Assembly: GCA_964447205.1 (NCBI GenBank)
Contig: CAYUSB010000043.1
Coordinates: 1 to 64,000, forward strand
Length of the DNA stretch: 64,000 bases
Direction: 5' to 3'
Source of the DNA: JAEUKH01 sp964447205
GTDB lineage: Bacteria; Myxococcota_A; Polyangia; Polyangiales; Ga0077539
In this document: piece by piece, positions 35,067 through 44,105 of the stretch
Layout of the letters: each line of letters opens with the position of its first letter
Position numbering within the stretch: the stretch's first letter is position 1
Made by a program: the position numbers and the translations under genes
Notes under the pieces: model-generated
The model's input: only the letters and a program-made list of their open reading frames with translations
What the model was told of the DNA's origin: nothing
Database searches by the model: none

Positions 35067-35635
35067 ATGATTCCTGCGACACGCGTCTCGATGCTCGTGC
35101 TCCTGGCTGGCCTCGCGGCGTCCTGCGGCGACGCGACGGAGGGGTCGCCGCCCGTGCCGGTCACCTCCAGCTACATAGGCCGTCCAGTCCCTGGAGACGT
35201 TTGGCAGCGGAGGCCCGCGCTGCCAACGGATGGGTCTTCCGCGGCACCATTCAGGGCGCGCCGACGGACATCGCGGCGGGGCGGGTTCAGGCTACGGGAG
35301 AGTATCGGGTCGAGTACCCGATGGCCGAGGTCGTGGTGACGGTCGTCGACCCGATGGGCTCGATGGCCCCGGCGACGGTGACCCTGCAAGGCCGTCGGGG
35401 CGCCCTCCGGGTCGTCGATGCCCGGGGGGCCCCCGCCAACGCCACCACCTCGGACGACCCGGGCCGCTCCTGGCGAGAGGTTCCCAGCGCGGGGGACTAT
35501 GTGTTCTTCGTGATCCCGCAGCCACAGGGAGGCACCCTGCTCCGCTGGCGGGCCGAGGTTCACAACGGCATGGTCTCCGGCCAGGGCACCCAGAGCGCCG
35601 CCGATCTGCCCGTCGCCGCCCTGTCTCTCCCGTAG
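35067..35635 (+). pseudogene. Frameshifted lipoprotein gene, duplicate of 41242-41817
   Basis: The first frame gives a lipoprotein start (VSMLVLLAGLAASCGDATEG) matching the paralogue. The second frame, from about 35200, gives ANGWVFRGTIQGAPTD through to the same C-terminus. Alignment shows one extra base in the stretch between TAC and CAGTCCCTGG (10 nt here, 9 nt in the intact copy), at about 35176-35185. The intact paralogue encodes a beta-sandwich-like lipoprotein. Confidence 0.8.
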
Positions 35636-35792
35636 GTCCCCTGAGCGCCCCGCACGCGGGCGTACTTGACAGCCCGACCCCGTCGGAGTTCTCATACGCG
35701 ATTCGGCTGAGACACACGTTGCCCTCCGCGCGGCCCCAAACAGGGTCGGCGGGGGCGTGTGTTGTCGCGCGAGCGACGGAGAGCGAACTGCA

Positions 35793-35966
35793 ATGTCCTT
35801 CGGACTCTATATGTTCGGTTTTTTGATGGTGATCGGCGGCATGATCTACGCTGCCGTGCTGGCCAACGTCCCGGCGCCCTTCATCGCCGTGGGCACGCTC
35901 ATCCTGGTCGGCATCGCCATCCTCACCGGGGTCAAGGCCACGCGGCAGAAGGACTCCGCGAGCTGA
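35793..35966 (+). CDS. Small two-span membrane protein
   Basis: 57 residues from ATG 35793. Two hydrophobic helices (FGLYMFGFLMVIGGMIYAAV and FIAVGTLILVGIAILTGV) are joined by a short polar loop, with a charged tail KATRQKDSAS. The Shine-Dalgarno is weak. It is not present beside the second copy of the duplicated genes. Function unknown. Confidence 0.6.
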   Translation: MSFGLYMFGFLMVIGGMIYAAVLANVPAPFIAVGTLILVGIAILTGVKATRQKDSAS

Positions 35967-36167
35967 CGCACGCAGCGCCGTCGGTGCGCCGTGCGGGGCA
36001 GCCCAACGCCGAGCGCCCGTCGCCCGAGGCCGCCGCGCAGGTTCGCCTCGTCCGCGGGGGGGTGAGGCGGGCCAGTCGTCCCAAAGGGGGCACGAGCTCG
36101 GGGTTGTGAATCACCGCCGCGGCTGTACGTTGAAGGCGGGTCGGCGCCTCGGCGCCTCTGGAGGCAT

Positions 36168-36413
36168 GTGACGAAGAAGACGTCCTGGTCGGTGCTGTTG
36201 CTCCTCGGTCTCGTGCTCGGCGGCTGCGCCGACGCCGACTGCAAGGAGGGCTGCGACAAGCTCACGGCCTGCGGGCTTCGCTCGTCGGGCATCTCCTGCA
36301 GCGCGAGCTGCACCGACGCCGAGCGGACCTGCTCGCAATGCCTCGTCGACGCCACCTGCGATGAGATTCGCAGCGGCGCGTGCCGCGCGGCCTGCCCCAC
36401 GCTCACCCCCTGA
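36168..36413 (+). CDS. Small Cys-rich lipoprotein (copy 1)
   Basis: 81 residues from GTG 36168 with GGAGG at 36160-36164. The lipobox is VLGGC, followed by ten further cysteines in pairs (CKEGC, CSASC, CSQC, CDEI, CRAAC), enough for five disulfides or a metal cluster. DNA identity to the copy at 40916 is very high. It is convergent with a copper-type P-ATPase, so periplasmic metal binding is possible but unproven. Confidence 0.75.
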   Translation: MTKKTSWSVLLLLGLVLGGCADADCKEGCDKLTACGLRSSGISCSASCTDAERTCSQCLVDATCDEIRSGACRAACPTLTP

Positions 36414-36449
36414 CCCCTGACCGCGCTCACGTCCCGCGCGCCCTCCACA

Positions 36450-38828
36450 CTACAGCTTCACCGCGCGCAGTCGGAGCGCGTTGGTGATGACCGACACGGA
36501 GCTGAGGCTCATGGCCGCCGCGGCCAACATCGGGCTGAGCAGGAGGCCCGTGAAGGGGTAGAGCACCCCGGCCGCCACCGGCACGCCCAGGGCGTTGTAG
36601 CCGAACGCGAAGAGCAGGTTCTGCCGGATGTTGGCCATCGTCGCGTGGCTGAGCCGACGGGCCCGCACGATGCCCCGCAGGTCGCCCTTCACGAGCGTGA
36701 CCCCGGCGCTCTCCATGGCCACGTCGGTTCCCGTGCCCATCGCGATGCCCACGTCGGCCTGGGCGAGGGCGGGCGCGTCGTTGATGCCGTCCCCCGCCAT
36801 CGCCACGCGGCGCCCCTCGGCCTGGAGGCTCTTGATCGCCGCGGCCTTCTGCTCCGGGAGCACCTCGGCGATCACCTCGTCGATGCCGAGCTTTCGTGCC
36901 ACGGCCTCGGCCGTCGTGCGGCTGTCGCCGGTCAGCATCACGATGCGCAGGCCCTCCTCCCGGAGCGCGCGGAGGGCCTCGGCCGAGGTGTCCTTGATCG
37001 GGTCGGCGACGCCGACGAGGCCCGCGAGCGCTCCGTCTACGGCGACGAACATCACCGTCTGCCCGTCGGCCCGCAGGGCCTCGGCCCGCGCCGGGAGCTC
37101 GCCTGGTTGAGCACCGAGGTCCTCCATCAGGGCGCGGTTTCCGAGGGCCACGGCGCGACCTTCGATGCGGCCGGTGACACCCTTGCCCGTCACCGAGGCG
37201 AAGCCCTCGGCACCCGTGAGGGCGAGCCCGCGCCCCTTCGCGCCCGCGACGATGGCGGCCGCCAGGGGGTGCTCGCTGGCCTGCTCCAGGCTGGCGGCGA
37301 GGCGCAGCAGGTCGGCCTCCGTGTGCCCCGCGGAGGGCTCCACCGTCACGAGCTTCGGCCGCCCTTCGGTCAGCGTGCCAGTCTTGTCGACCACCAGGGT
37401 GTCGACCGAGCGCAGGACCTCGATCGCCTCGGCGTTGCGGAAGAGCACCCCGACCGTGGCCCCGCGGCCCGCCGCCACCATGATGGACATCGGCGTGGCG
37501 AGGCCGAGGGCGCAGGGGCACGCGATGATCAGCACGGCCACGGCGTTGACCAGGGCGTAGGTGAGGCGGGGTTCGGGGCCCCACAGCGACCAGGCGACGA
37601 AGGTCAGCACCGCGATCACGATCACGGCCGGCACGAAGTATCCCGCCACGGTGTCGGCGAGGCGCTGGATGGGTGCGCGGCTGCGCTGGGCCTCGGCCAC
37701 CATGGCGACGATCCGCGCGAGCAGGGTGTCGCGCCCGACCCGCTCGGCCCTCACGACAAGGGCGCCCGTGCCGTTGATCGTCGCGCCGACCACACGATCG
37801 CCGGGGCCAGTCTGCACCGGGATGGGCTCGCCGGTCACCATCGACGCGTCGACGCTGCTCTCGCCCTCCAGCACCGTGCCGTCCACGGGAACCTTCTCGC
37901 CAGGGCGCACCCGCAGCCGGTCGCCGGGCTGCACGGCCTCGAGCGGGACGTCCTCTTCGTCGCCGTCGTCGCGCAGGCGTCGGGCCGTCTTGGGGGCCAG
38001 GCCGAGCAGGGCCTTGATGGCGGCCCCGGTGCGGCTGCGGGCGCGGAGCTCGAGCACCTGGCCCAGAAGCACGAGCGTGACGATCACCGCCGCGGCCTCG
38101 AAGTACACCGCGACCCGCCCCCCATGGACGCGAAGGGTCGGCGGAAACACGCTCGGGGCGAGCGTGGCCACGAGGCTGTAGCCGTAGGCCACCGCGACCC
38201 CGAGGCCGATGAGCGTAAACATGTTGAGGTGGCGATGCACGACCGAGCGCCACCCGCGCACGAAGAACGGCCACCCGCCCCACAGCACCACGGGCGTGGC
38301 CAGGGCGAGCTCGACATGGTTGTGGAGCCGATGGGGCACGATGCCGCCGAGCGGGTCGCCCGGGATCATCGCTCCCATCGCGAGGGCGAACAGGGGCACG
38401 GTGAGGGCCATGCTCACCCAGAAGCGTCGCCGCATGTCGACGAGCTCGGGGTCGTCGTCCGCCGCGTCGGTCGCGGTCGGGACGCGCGGTTCGAGCGCCA
38501 TGCCGCAGATCGGGCAGCTGCCCGGCCCGGGCCGCACGATCTCGGGATGCATCGGGCAGGTGTATTCGCCCGCCTCGGCCGTCGGGGTCGGGGTCGGCTC
38601 GGCGGGCGCCGCGGACGGCTGGGCATAACCCGTCGGGTCGGCGCGGAACTTCTCCGCGCATCGGACGCTGCAGAAGTGCCAGGTGCGTCCGCCCCAGACG
38701 TGGTGCGCCCTCGCTGTCGCGGGCGACACGTCCATGCCGCACACGGGGTCCTTCACGGTCTCGTCGGGCGGGGGAGGCCCGACCCGAGCGGGGTCGTGGG
38801 CGTGGTGAGAGTGAGCGTGGTGTTCCAT
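36450..38828 (-). CDS. Copper-type heavy-metal P1B-ATPase with YHS and HMBD domains
   Basis: 792 residues from ATG 38828 with GAGG 6 nt upstream; an in-frame TTG at 38840 is the alternative. The N-terminus is His-rich (EHHAHSHHAHD), then a YHS domain (KDPVCGMDV) and a heavy-metal-binding domain (YTCPMHPEI, CPICGMALEP). The pump core has TGEP, the metal-selective CPC in IIACPCALGLATP (~434), the phosphorylated Asp in DKTGT (~479), the SEHP helix and GDGINDAPAL. It should export Cu(I) from the cytoplasm. No adjacent CueR or CsoR regulator is present. Confidence 0.95.
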   Translation of the reverse strand: MEHHAHSHHAHDPARVGPPPPDETVKDPVCGMDVSPATARAHHVWGGRTWHFCSVRCAEKFRADPTGYAQPSAAPAEPTPTPTAEAGEYTCPMHPEIVRPGPGSCPICGMALEPRVPTATDAADDDPELVDMRRRFWVSMALTVPLFALAMGAMIPGDPLGGIVPHRLHNHVELALATPVVLWGGWPFFVRGWRSVVHRHLNMFTLIGLGVAVAYGYSLVATLAPSVFPPTLRVHGGRVAVYFEAAAVIVTLVLLGQVLELRARSRTGAAIKALLGLAPKTARRLRDDGDEEDVPLEAVQPGDRLRVRPGEKVPVDGTVLEGESSVDASMVTGEPIPVQTGPGDRVVGATINGTGALVVRAERVGRDTLLARIVAMVAEAQRSRAPIQRLADTVAGYFVPAVIVIAVLTFVAWSLWGPEPRLTYALVNAVAVLIIACPCALGLATPMSIMVAAGRGATVGVLFRNAEAIEVLRSVDTLVVDKTGTLTEGRPKLVTVEPSAGHTEADLLRLAASLEQASEHPLAAAIVAGAKGRGLALTGAEGFASVTGKGVTGRIEGRAVALGNRALMEDLGAQPGELPARAEALRADGQTVMFVAVDGALAGLVGVADPIKDTSAEALRALREEGLRIVMLTGDSRTTAEAVARKLGIDEVIAEVLPEQKAAAIKSLQAEGRRVAMAGDGINDAPALAQADVGIAMGTGTDVAMESAGVTLVKGDLRGIVRARRLSHATMANIRQNLLFAFGYNALGVPVAAGVLYPFTGLLLSPMLAAAAMSLSSVSVITNALRLRAVKL

Positions 38829-39017
38829 GGATTGCCTCAACGATCGTCACGAAGGGCCGTACCGGAAAGGTGCGTCTGAGACGTGGACGCGGACAGGGCC
38901 CCGCTCCATTACATGTCACGAGCCGCCACCCATGCTCCGTCAGCGCGCCAGGGGCCCCGCGCGGGGGACAGGGCCCGCTCGTGGTGACCCCCGTCGGGGT
39001 GTTATCCTCCCTGCGGC

Positions 39018-39908
39018 GTGTTCCCTCCCTCTCCCACACGTCGTCTCTGCCTCGCGTTCGCCCTCGCGACGATGGGGTGCGTCCCCGACGCCTGGGTGGC
39101 GGTCCCGGCCCGAGACGCAGGCCCCGAGGCCTCCCTCGCCGACGTGCGCGATGTCGACCCCGGGGCCGACGAGACGGGCACCTGCCCGCACGATGCAGGG
39201 AGCGTCTGCGGATGCCGTTCGGGGCACCCGCGCTGCGGCTTCACCTGCGTCGAGGGCCCACGCAACCTGTACCGCGGCGAGGGCGATGGACGCGACGGCG
39301 CGGGATCGCAGCACGCCACGCAGAGCACCGCGGGCTTCGCGGACGGCCGTTTCGGTCGGGCTTTTGCGTTCGGAGGCGACCGCACGCGGCAGTACCTGAC
39401 CCTCCCGCCCGGGGTGCTCGACTTCGGCGAGGGGGACTTCACGGTGTCGTTCTGGTTCGAGTCGACCCTGCACGGCAACCTCCTCTCGAAACGCGCCTCG
39501 TGCTGGGGAGGCGCACCGCATACCGGACTCGACCTTCGCCTCACCTACGCCGGCGGGCTCATCATGGAACTCTGGTCCACCACCGGGTTGTTCATGCACC
39601 GCACGCCGCCAGGGCTGAACGACGGGGTCTGGCACCACGTGGCGATCATCCGAGACGGTTCGACGGCGAGCTTCTACGTCGATGGAGACGCCGCCTGGAC
39701 CCGAGAGATCACCGGGGCCCTGCGCGACCCGACCGACACCCCCGTGTACCTGGGCGTCGGTCGATGTGTCCCCGGAGCCCCGGGTTCGAACGGCAACCAG
39801 GACGGCTCCACATGGCTCGACGGGCGCATCGACGAGGTGGCCTTCCTTCCGCGTGCGCTCTCGGCGACCGAGCTCCTCGCGGTGGTGCAGGGCCGCTGCG
39901 CGCTGTGA
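39018..39908 (+). CDS. LamG-domain lipoprotein
   Basis: 296 residues from GTG 39018, chosen because the resulting signal peptide ends in the lipobox ATMGC. A short Asp-rich linker and two Cys pairs precede a LamG/concanavalin-like domain at ~85-295 (AFAFGGDRTRQYLTLP, FTVSFWFESTLHG, WHHVAIIRDGSTASFYVDG, IDEVAFLPRAL). Such domains bind carbohydrates or proteins at the cell surface. No Shine-Dalgarno is evident. Confidence 0.8.
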   Translation: MFPPSPTRRLCLAFALATMGCVPDAWVAVPARDAGPEASLADVRDVDPGADETGTCPHDAGSVCGCRSGHPRCGFTCVEGPRNLYRGEGDGRDGAGSQHATQSTAGFADGRFGRAFAFGGDRTRQYLTLPPGVLDFGEGDFTVSFWFESTLHGNLLSKRASCWGGAPHTGLDLRLTYAGGLIMELWSTTGLFMHRTPPGLNDGVWHHVAIIRDGSTASFYVDGDAAWTREITGALRDPTDTPVYLGVGRCVPGAPGSNGNQDGSTWLDGRIDEVAFLPRALSATELLAVVQGRCAL

Positions 39909-39953
39909 CCATGCCCCGATGACTTTCTCCCGACCGCCAACGTACCCTGCGCC

Positions 39954-40853
39954 ATGATGCATGCGCGTCCCCGTGGCCTCTCCCGCGTGCTCCCCGCCGT
40001 GGCCGCGGCCCTCGTGGCCCTGCCCCTCGTCGCGCAGCCCCGGGCCCCGACACCGACGCCCGTTCTCGCCCCGCACATCGACCGCGTGGTCGTCCCGGCG
40101 GGCCCCTTCGTCATGGGGACGGACACCCTCGGCGAACCCGACGAGCGCCCCCAACACACGGTCACCCTGCCCGCCTTCCGCATCGACCGGGTCGAGGTCT
40201 CCCGCGAACAGTACGCCCGCTGCGTTCGTGCCGGCCGCTGCGGCGAGGCCTGGGCCCGCCCCGGCTGGACCGACCGGCGACAGCCCGTCACCTCGGTCAA
40301 CTGGTTGATGGCCGAGGCGTACTGCCGCTGGGCCCACGGCCGCCTGCCCACCGAGCCCGAGTGGGAGAAGGCCGCCCGCGGCACCGACGGGCGATCCTAC
40401 CCCTGGGGCAACGATCCGCCGACGCGGGCCCGCGCCGTCTTCGGCCAGCGTATGAACCTCGGCCAGCCCGAGGCGGTCGGCACCCACCCCGACGGGGCAT
40501 CGCCCTACGGGGCCCTCGACCTCGCGGGCAACGTCTGGGAGTGGACCGCCACCGTCTACGACCCGTACGCCTACCGCACGCCCGCGCGAGAGCCCACCTG
40601 CACCTCGGCCCTCGCTGCGTACGCCGATCTCCAGCGCCGCAATCTGTGGGCCTTCACGGGCTCCATGGGCATCCCGCGCACGTGCCACCGTGTGCTCCGC
40701 GGCGGCGCATGGAACTACCCCGCCCCCGGCCTGCGCAGCACCAACCGGGTGCACCACGAGCCTACGGGGCGTTATCCCGTGAGCGGGTTCCGCTGCGCGG
40801 ACGACGCCTCCGGGGGCTCTTCGGAGGCCCCCGCGCCGAGGTTTGGCCTGTAA
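39954..40853 (+). CDS. Formylglycine-generating-enzyme-like (SUMF1) secreted protein
   Basis: 299 residues with an N-terminal signal peptide (VAQPRAP). The FGE-sulfatase fold is recognisable: VPAGPFVMGTD, FRIDRVEVSREQYARC, PVTSVNWLMAEAYCRWA, RLPTEPEWEKAARG, NVWEWTATVYDPYA, RVLRGGAWN and SGFRC. Many such proteins in myxobacteria are not true formylglycine enzymes but act with kinases or at the surface. No sulfatase lies nearby, so activity is uncertain. Confidence 0.85.
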   Translation: MMHARPRGLSRVLPAVAAALVALPLVAQPRAPTPTPVLAPHIDRVVVPAGPFVMGTDTLGEPDERPQHTVTLPAFRIDRVEVSREQYARCVRAGRCGEAWARPGWTDRRQPVTSVNWLMAEAYCRWAHGRLPTEPEWEKAARGTDGRSYPWGNDPPTRARAVFGQRMNLGQPEAVGTHPDGASPYGALDLAGNVWEWTATVYDPYAYRTPAREPTCTSALAAYADLQRRNLWAFTGSMGIPRTCHRVLRGGAWNYPAPGLRSTNRVHHEPTGRYPVSGFRCADDASGGSSEAPAPRFGL

Positions 40854-40915
40854 ATCGACGCCCTGTCGGCGTACCCTGAGGACTGGTCGGCGCCCGGCGC
40901 CCCTGGAGGTATGTG

Positions 40916-41158
40916 ATGAAGAAGACGTCCTGGTCGGTGCTGTTGCTCCTCGGTCTCGCGCTCGGCGGCTGCGCCGACGCCGACTGCAAGGAGGGCTGCG
41001 ACAAGCTCACGGCCTGCGGGCTGCGTTCGTCGGGCGTCTCGTGCAGCGCGAGCTGCTCCGACGCCGAGCGGAGTTGCTCGCAGTGCCTCGTCGACGCCAC
41101 CTGCGACGAGATTCGCAACGGGGCGTGCCGCTCGGCCTGCCCCACGCTCAACCCCTGA
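40916..41158 (+). CDS. Small Cys-rich lipoprotein (copy 2)
   Basis: 80 residues from ATG 40916, with GGAGG at 40905-40909 (spacing 6); a GTG lies one codon earlier. The lipobox is ALGGC, and the same ten additional cysteines as the copy at 36168 are all conserved while nearby residues differ, which suggests selection on them. It is followed by the intact lipoprotein gene at 41242, the reverse of the order in copy 1. Confidence 0.78.
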   Translation: MKKTSWSVLLLLGLALGGCADADCKEGCDKLTACGLRSSGVSCSASCSDAERSCSQCLVDATCDEIRNGACRSACPTLNP

Positions 41159-41241
41159 CCGTCTCGCCGCTCTGTCCAGGGCCGTGCTACGGTCGCCCCA
41201 GACCTCCGAGTCGGCCTCCCAACCGCAGGCGAGCCCAGCCG

Positions 41242-41817
41242 ATGGTTCTTGCAGCACGCGTCTCGATCCTCCTGCTCCTCGTGGGTCTCACGGCCTCGTG
41301 CGGCGACGCGACGGCGGAGGCCCCGCCTGTGCAGATCGCCTCCACCTACGCAGCGGTGCAGTCCCTGGAGATGCTGGCGGCGGAGGTCCGGGCCGCCAAC
41401 GGATGGGTCTTCCGTGGCGCCATCCAGGGCGCCCCGACGGGGATCGCGGCTGAGCGGGTTCGGGCCACGGGGGAGTATTGGGTCGAGTACCCGCAGGCCC
41501 AGGTCGCGGTGACGGTCGTCGATCCGATGGGCTCGATGGCCCCGGCGACCGTGACCCTGCATGGCCGTCGGGGTCCCCTCCGGGTCGTCGATGCCCAGGG
41601 GGCCCCCGTCCACGCCACCACCTCGGACGACCCCCGCCTGCCGTGGCGAGCGGTGCCTGGCGCGGGGGAGTATGTGTTCTTCGTGATCCCGCAGCCCCAG
41701 GGCGTGACCCTGCTCCGTTGGCGGGCTGAGGTTCACAACGGCATGGTCTCCGGCCAGGGCACCCAGAGCGCCACCGATCTGCCCCTCGCCGCCCTCGCTC
41801 TGCCGCAAACCCCCTGA
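41242..41817 (+). CDS. Lipoprotein (intact copy of duplicated gene)
   Basis: 191 residues from ATG 41242. The lipobox is GLTASCGD. The mature protein is probably an all-beta domain (ANGWVFRGAIQGAP, VTLHGRRGPLRVVDA, YVFFVIPQPQG, LLRWRAEVHNG). No family is recognised. It is the functional counterpart of the frameshifted gene at 35067. Confidence 0.75.
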   Translation: MVLAARVSILLLLVGLTASCGDATAEAPPVQIASTYAAVQSLEMLAAEVRAANGWVFRGAIQGAPTGIAAERVRATGEYWVEYPQAQVAVTVVDPMGSMAPATVTLHGRRGPLRVVDAQGAPVHATTSDDPRLPWRAVPGAGEYVFFVIPQPQGVTLLRWRAEVHNGMVSGQGTQSATDLPLAALALPQTP

Positions 41818-41829
41818 GGCGTAGCCTTC

Positions 41830-43125
41830 TCAGAACGTGTAGTGCCGCAGGGCCACGAGTTGGGCCCGGAGGTCGCCCCGGAAGTCGGGATGGGCGATCG
41901 AGATCAGGGCCTCGCCGCGCTCCCGCAGCGACCGGCCGAAGAGGTCGACGGCCCCGTACTCGGTCACCACCCAGTGCACGTGTCCGCGGGTGGTGACCAC
42001 CCCGGCCCCGGGCTTCAGCTCGGCGGTGATGCGCGATACCTTGCCCCCCGCCGCGGTCGAGGGCAGGGCGATGATGGGCTTGCCCCCTTCGGACAGGGCC
42101 GCCCCGTGGATGAAGTCCATCTGTCCCCCGATGCCCGAGTAGATCCGGTGGCCGATGGAGTCGGCGCACACCTGGCCCGTCAAGTCGACCTCCAGGGCCG
42201 AGTTGATGGCCACGACCTTGGGGTTTTGCCGGATCAGGGCCGAGTCGTTGGTGCGGTCGCAGGGGTGAAACTCCACCATGCGGTTGTCGTCGATGAAGTC
42301 GAAGAGGCGCTGGGTGCCGGCCACGAAGCTGGTCACGGTGCGCCCTTGATGGACCCGCTTGTGACGGTTGGTGACCACCCCCTTCTCCATCAGGTCGATC
42401 AGCCGGTCGGAGAACATCTCGGTGTGAACCCCGAGGTCGCGTTTGCCCCCGAGCCGGGACAGGACCGCGTCGGGGATGGCTCCGATGCCCATCTGGAGGG
42501 TGGATCCGTCTTCGACGAGGTCGGCGATGATGTCGCCGAGGCGCCCCTCGACCGCGCTCTCGGGCGCCGACGGGGCCTCGTGCAGGGGCCGGTCGGTGTG
42601 CGTAAAGGCCGTGACCTTGCCAAACGGAACCGCCGTCCGGCCGATCGTACGCGGCATCCGCTCGTTGATCTCGGCGAGCACGACGGAGGCGCTCTCGACG
42701 GCGGCGAGGGCCGTGTCGACCGAGGGCCCGAGGGTGCACAGGCCGTGGCGGTCGGGCGGGGAGAGCTGCACGATGGCCACGTCGAGGGGGATCCGCCGCG
42801 ATTTGAAGAGGCGCGGGATGTCCGACAGAAACACGGGGATGAAGTCGGCCCGGGCCTCCTCGACGGGTTTACGCAGGGCGGGGCCGGTGAAGAGCGAGTT
42901 GGAGAAGAAGCGCCCCCGGTGCTCGGGCCCTGTCATCGGGCAGTCGCCCGACAGGTGCAGGTGATAGAGCGCGACGTCGACGAGGTCGGTCCGGTGGCAC
43001 AGGGCCTGGAGCAGCGGGGTCGGCGTGGCCGCGGCCCCGTGGACAAACAGCCGCTGGTGACTCTGGACGTGGGAGACGACGTCGTCAGGGCTGACGGCCC
43101 GAGACTTCCAATCGGAGTAGGACAT
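41830..43125 (-). CDS. Acetyl-CoA hydrolase / CoA-transferase family protein (4-hydroxybutyrate CoA-transferase-like)
   Basis: 431 residues from ATG 43125 (MSYSDWKSR); ATG 43140 is possible. Signatures are VQLSPPDRHGLCTLG, QMGIGAIPDAVL, VHTEMFSDRLIDL (with the likely catalytic Glu), VCADSIGHRIYSGIGGQMDF and VTEYGAVDLFG. These enzymes move CoA from acetyl-CoA to short-chain acids through a glutamyl-CoA intermediate. Cytosolic. The donor and acceptor cannot be fixed from sequence. No polyester or fermentation genes are close. Confidence 0.88.
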   Translation of the reverse strand: MSYSDWKSRAVSPDDVVSHVQSHQRLFVHGAAATPTPLLQALCHRTDLVDVALYHLHLSGDCPMTGPEHRGRFFSNSLFTGPALRKPVEEARADFIPVFLSDIPRLFKSRRIPLDVAIVQLSPPDRHGLCTLGPSVDTALAAVESASVVLAEINERMPRTIGRTAVPFGKVTAFTHTDRPLHEAPSAPESAVEGRLGDIIADLVEDGSTLQMGIGAIPDAVLSRLGGKRDLGVHTEMFSDRLIDLMEKGVVTNRHKRVHQGRTVTSFVAGTQRLFDFIDDNRMVEFHPCDRTNDSALIRQNPKVVAINSALEVDLTGQVCADSIGHRIYSGIGGQMDFIHGAALSEGGKPIIALPSTAAGGKVSRITAELKPGAGVVTTRGHVHWVVTEYGAVDLFGRSLRERGEALISIAHPDFRGDLRAQLVALRHYTF

Positions 43126-43246
43126 GGCGGGCGGATTCATGCGACGGATGGCGACCCCGACGCAAGGCCGTACCCGCCCCGAGATTGTCGCCCGCGGGGT
43201 CCACGCCGGGGTTGACACCCTCGCCGCGGGGAGGCACCCCCTCGGG

Positions 43247-43729
43247 ATGGACCCCGCTGTCATCGTACGACCCGCCCGCCGCGACGAGCTGCCCCAACTG
43301 GGCGAGCTGGCCGCGAGGCTGGTCCGGTTTCACCATGCCATCGACCCCCTGAGGTTCATCCTCGTGGAGGGGGTGGCCGAGGGGTATACCCGGTGGTTTG
43401 GCAAGGAACTTGACAATCCCCAGGCGGTGCTCTTGACCGCCGTGGAGGGAGAGGGTCCGCTCCTCGGGTACGCCTACGGCCGCCTCGAGGCCCGCGACTG
43501 GAACCTCCTCCTCGACCGCCACGCCGCCCTGCACGACATCCTCGTGTGCGAGTCGGCCCGGGGTCGTTCGGTGGGCAAGGGGCTCCTCGCGGCCTTCTGC
43601 GCGGAGATGAAGGCCCGCGGGGCGCCCCGGGTGGTCCTGCACACGGCCACCTCCAACACCACGGCCCAGGGGCTCTTTCGTGCGGCGGGGTTTCGCCCCA
43701 CCATGGTGGAGATGACCCTGGAGCTGTGA
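43247..43729 (+). CDS. GNAT-family N-acetyltransferase
   Basis: 160 residues from ATG 43247. The GNAT fold is clear: VIVRPARRDELPQLGEL at the start, then LVCESARGRSVGKGLLAAF carrying the acetyl-CoA binding RGRSVGKG, and a final NTTAQGLFRAAGFRP. A small-molecule or protein substrate cannot be named. The start is divergent from the CoA-transferase gene. Confidence 0.85.
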   Translation: MDPAVIVRPARRDELPQLGELAARLVRFHHAIDPLRFILVEGVAEGYTRWFGKELDNPQAVLLTAVEGEGPLLGYAYGRLEARDWNLLLDRHAALHDILVCESARGRSVGKGLLAAFCAEMKARGAPRVVLHTATSNTTAQGLFRAAGFRPTMVEMTLEL

Positions 43730-43775
43730 GCCTCCGCGGGTCGTGTCCCGTGATAGGGTCGCGGACGAAGCCATC

Positions 43776-44084
43776 ATGCAAGACGTACTGATCATCGGCA
43801 TCATCTTCGCGGTCCCCATCTCGGCCATCGTGTCGTGGTCCCGGATCAAGATGAAGCGCCTCGAGGTGGAGTCCGGGGTGGCCTCGCGCGAGCTCGTCGA
43901 ACGCCTCGGTCGGCTCGAACGCGACAACGCCGCCCTGCAAGAGCGGGTGGGGGTCCTGGAGACCATCGTGACCCTGGAGGATCGCCCGCGGACGGGGGTT
44001 CGGATGGAGCCCGCGGTGGCTCCCAGGGAGGCCGACGAGGTGGCCGCGGAGATGGCCGCCTCCCAGCGCCAGCGGAGCCGATAG
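43776..44084 (+). CDS. Small membrane protein with coiled coil (PspB-like layout)
   Basis: 102 residues from ATG 43776. One N-terminal membrane helix (VLIIGIIFAVPISAIVSW) is followed by a heptad-rich segment (LVERLGRLERDNAALQERVG), the layout of phage-shock protein B. No pspA or pspC is nearby, so the stress role is not supported. The C-terminus is Glu/Ala-rich. Confidence 0.65.
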   Translation: MQDVLIIGIIFAVPISAIVSWSRIKMKRLEVESGVASRELVERLGRLERDNAALQERVGVLETIVTLEDRPRTGVRMEPAVAPREADEVAAEMAASQRQRSR

Positions 44085-44105
44085 CCCGCGACCGTCGGCC
44101 GGCGC

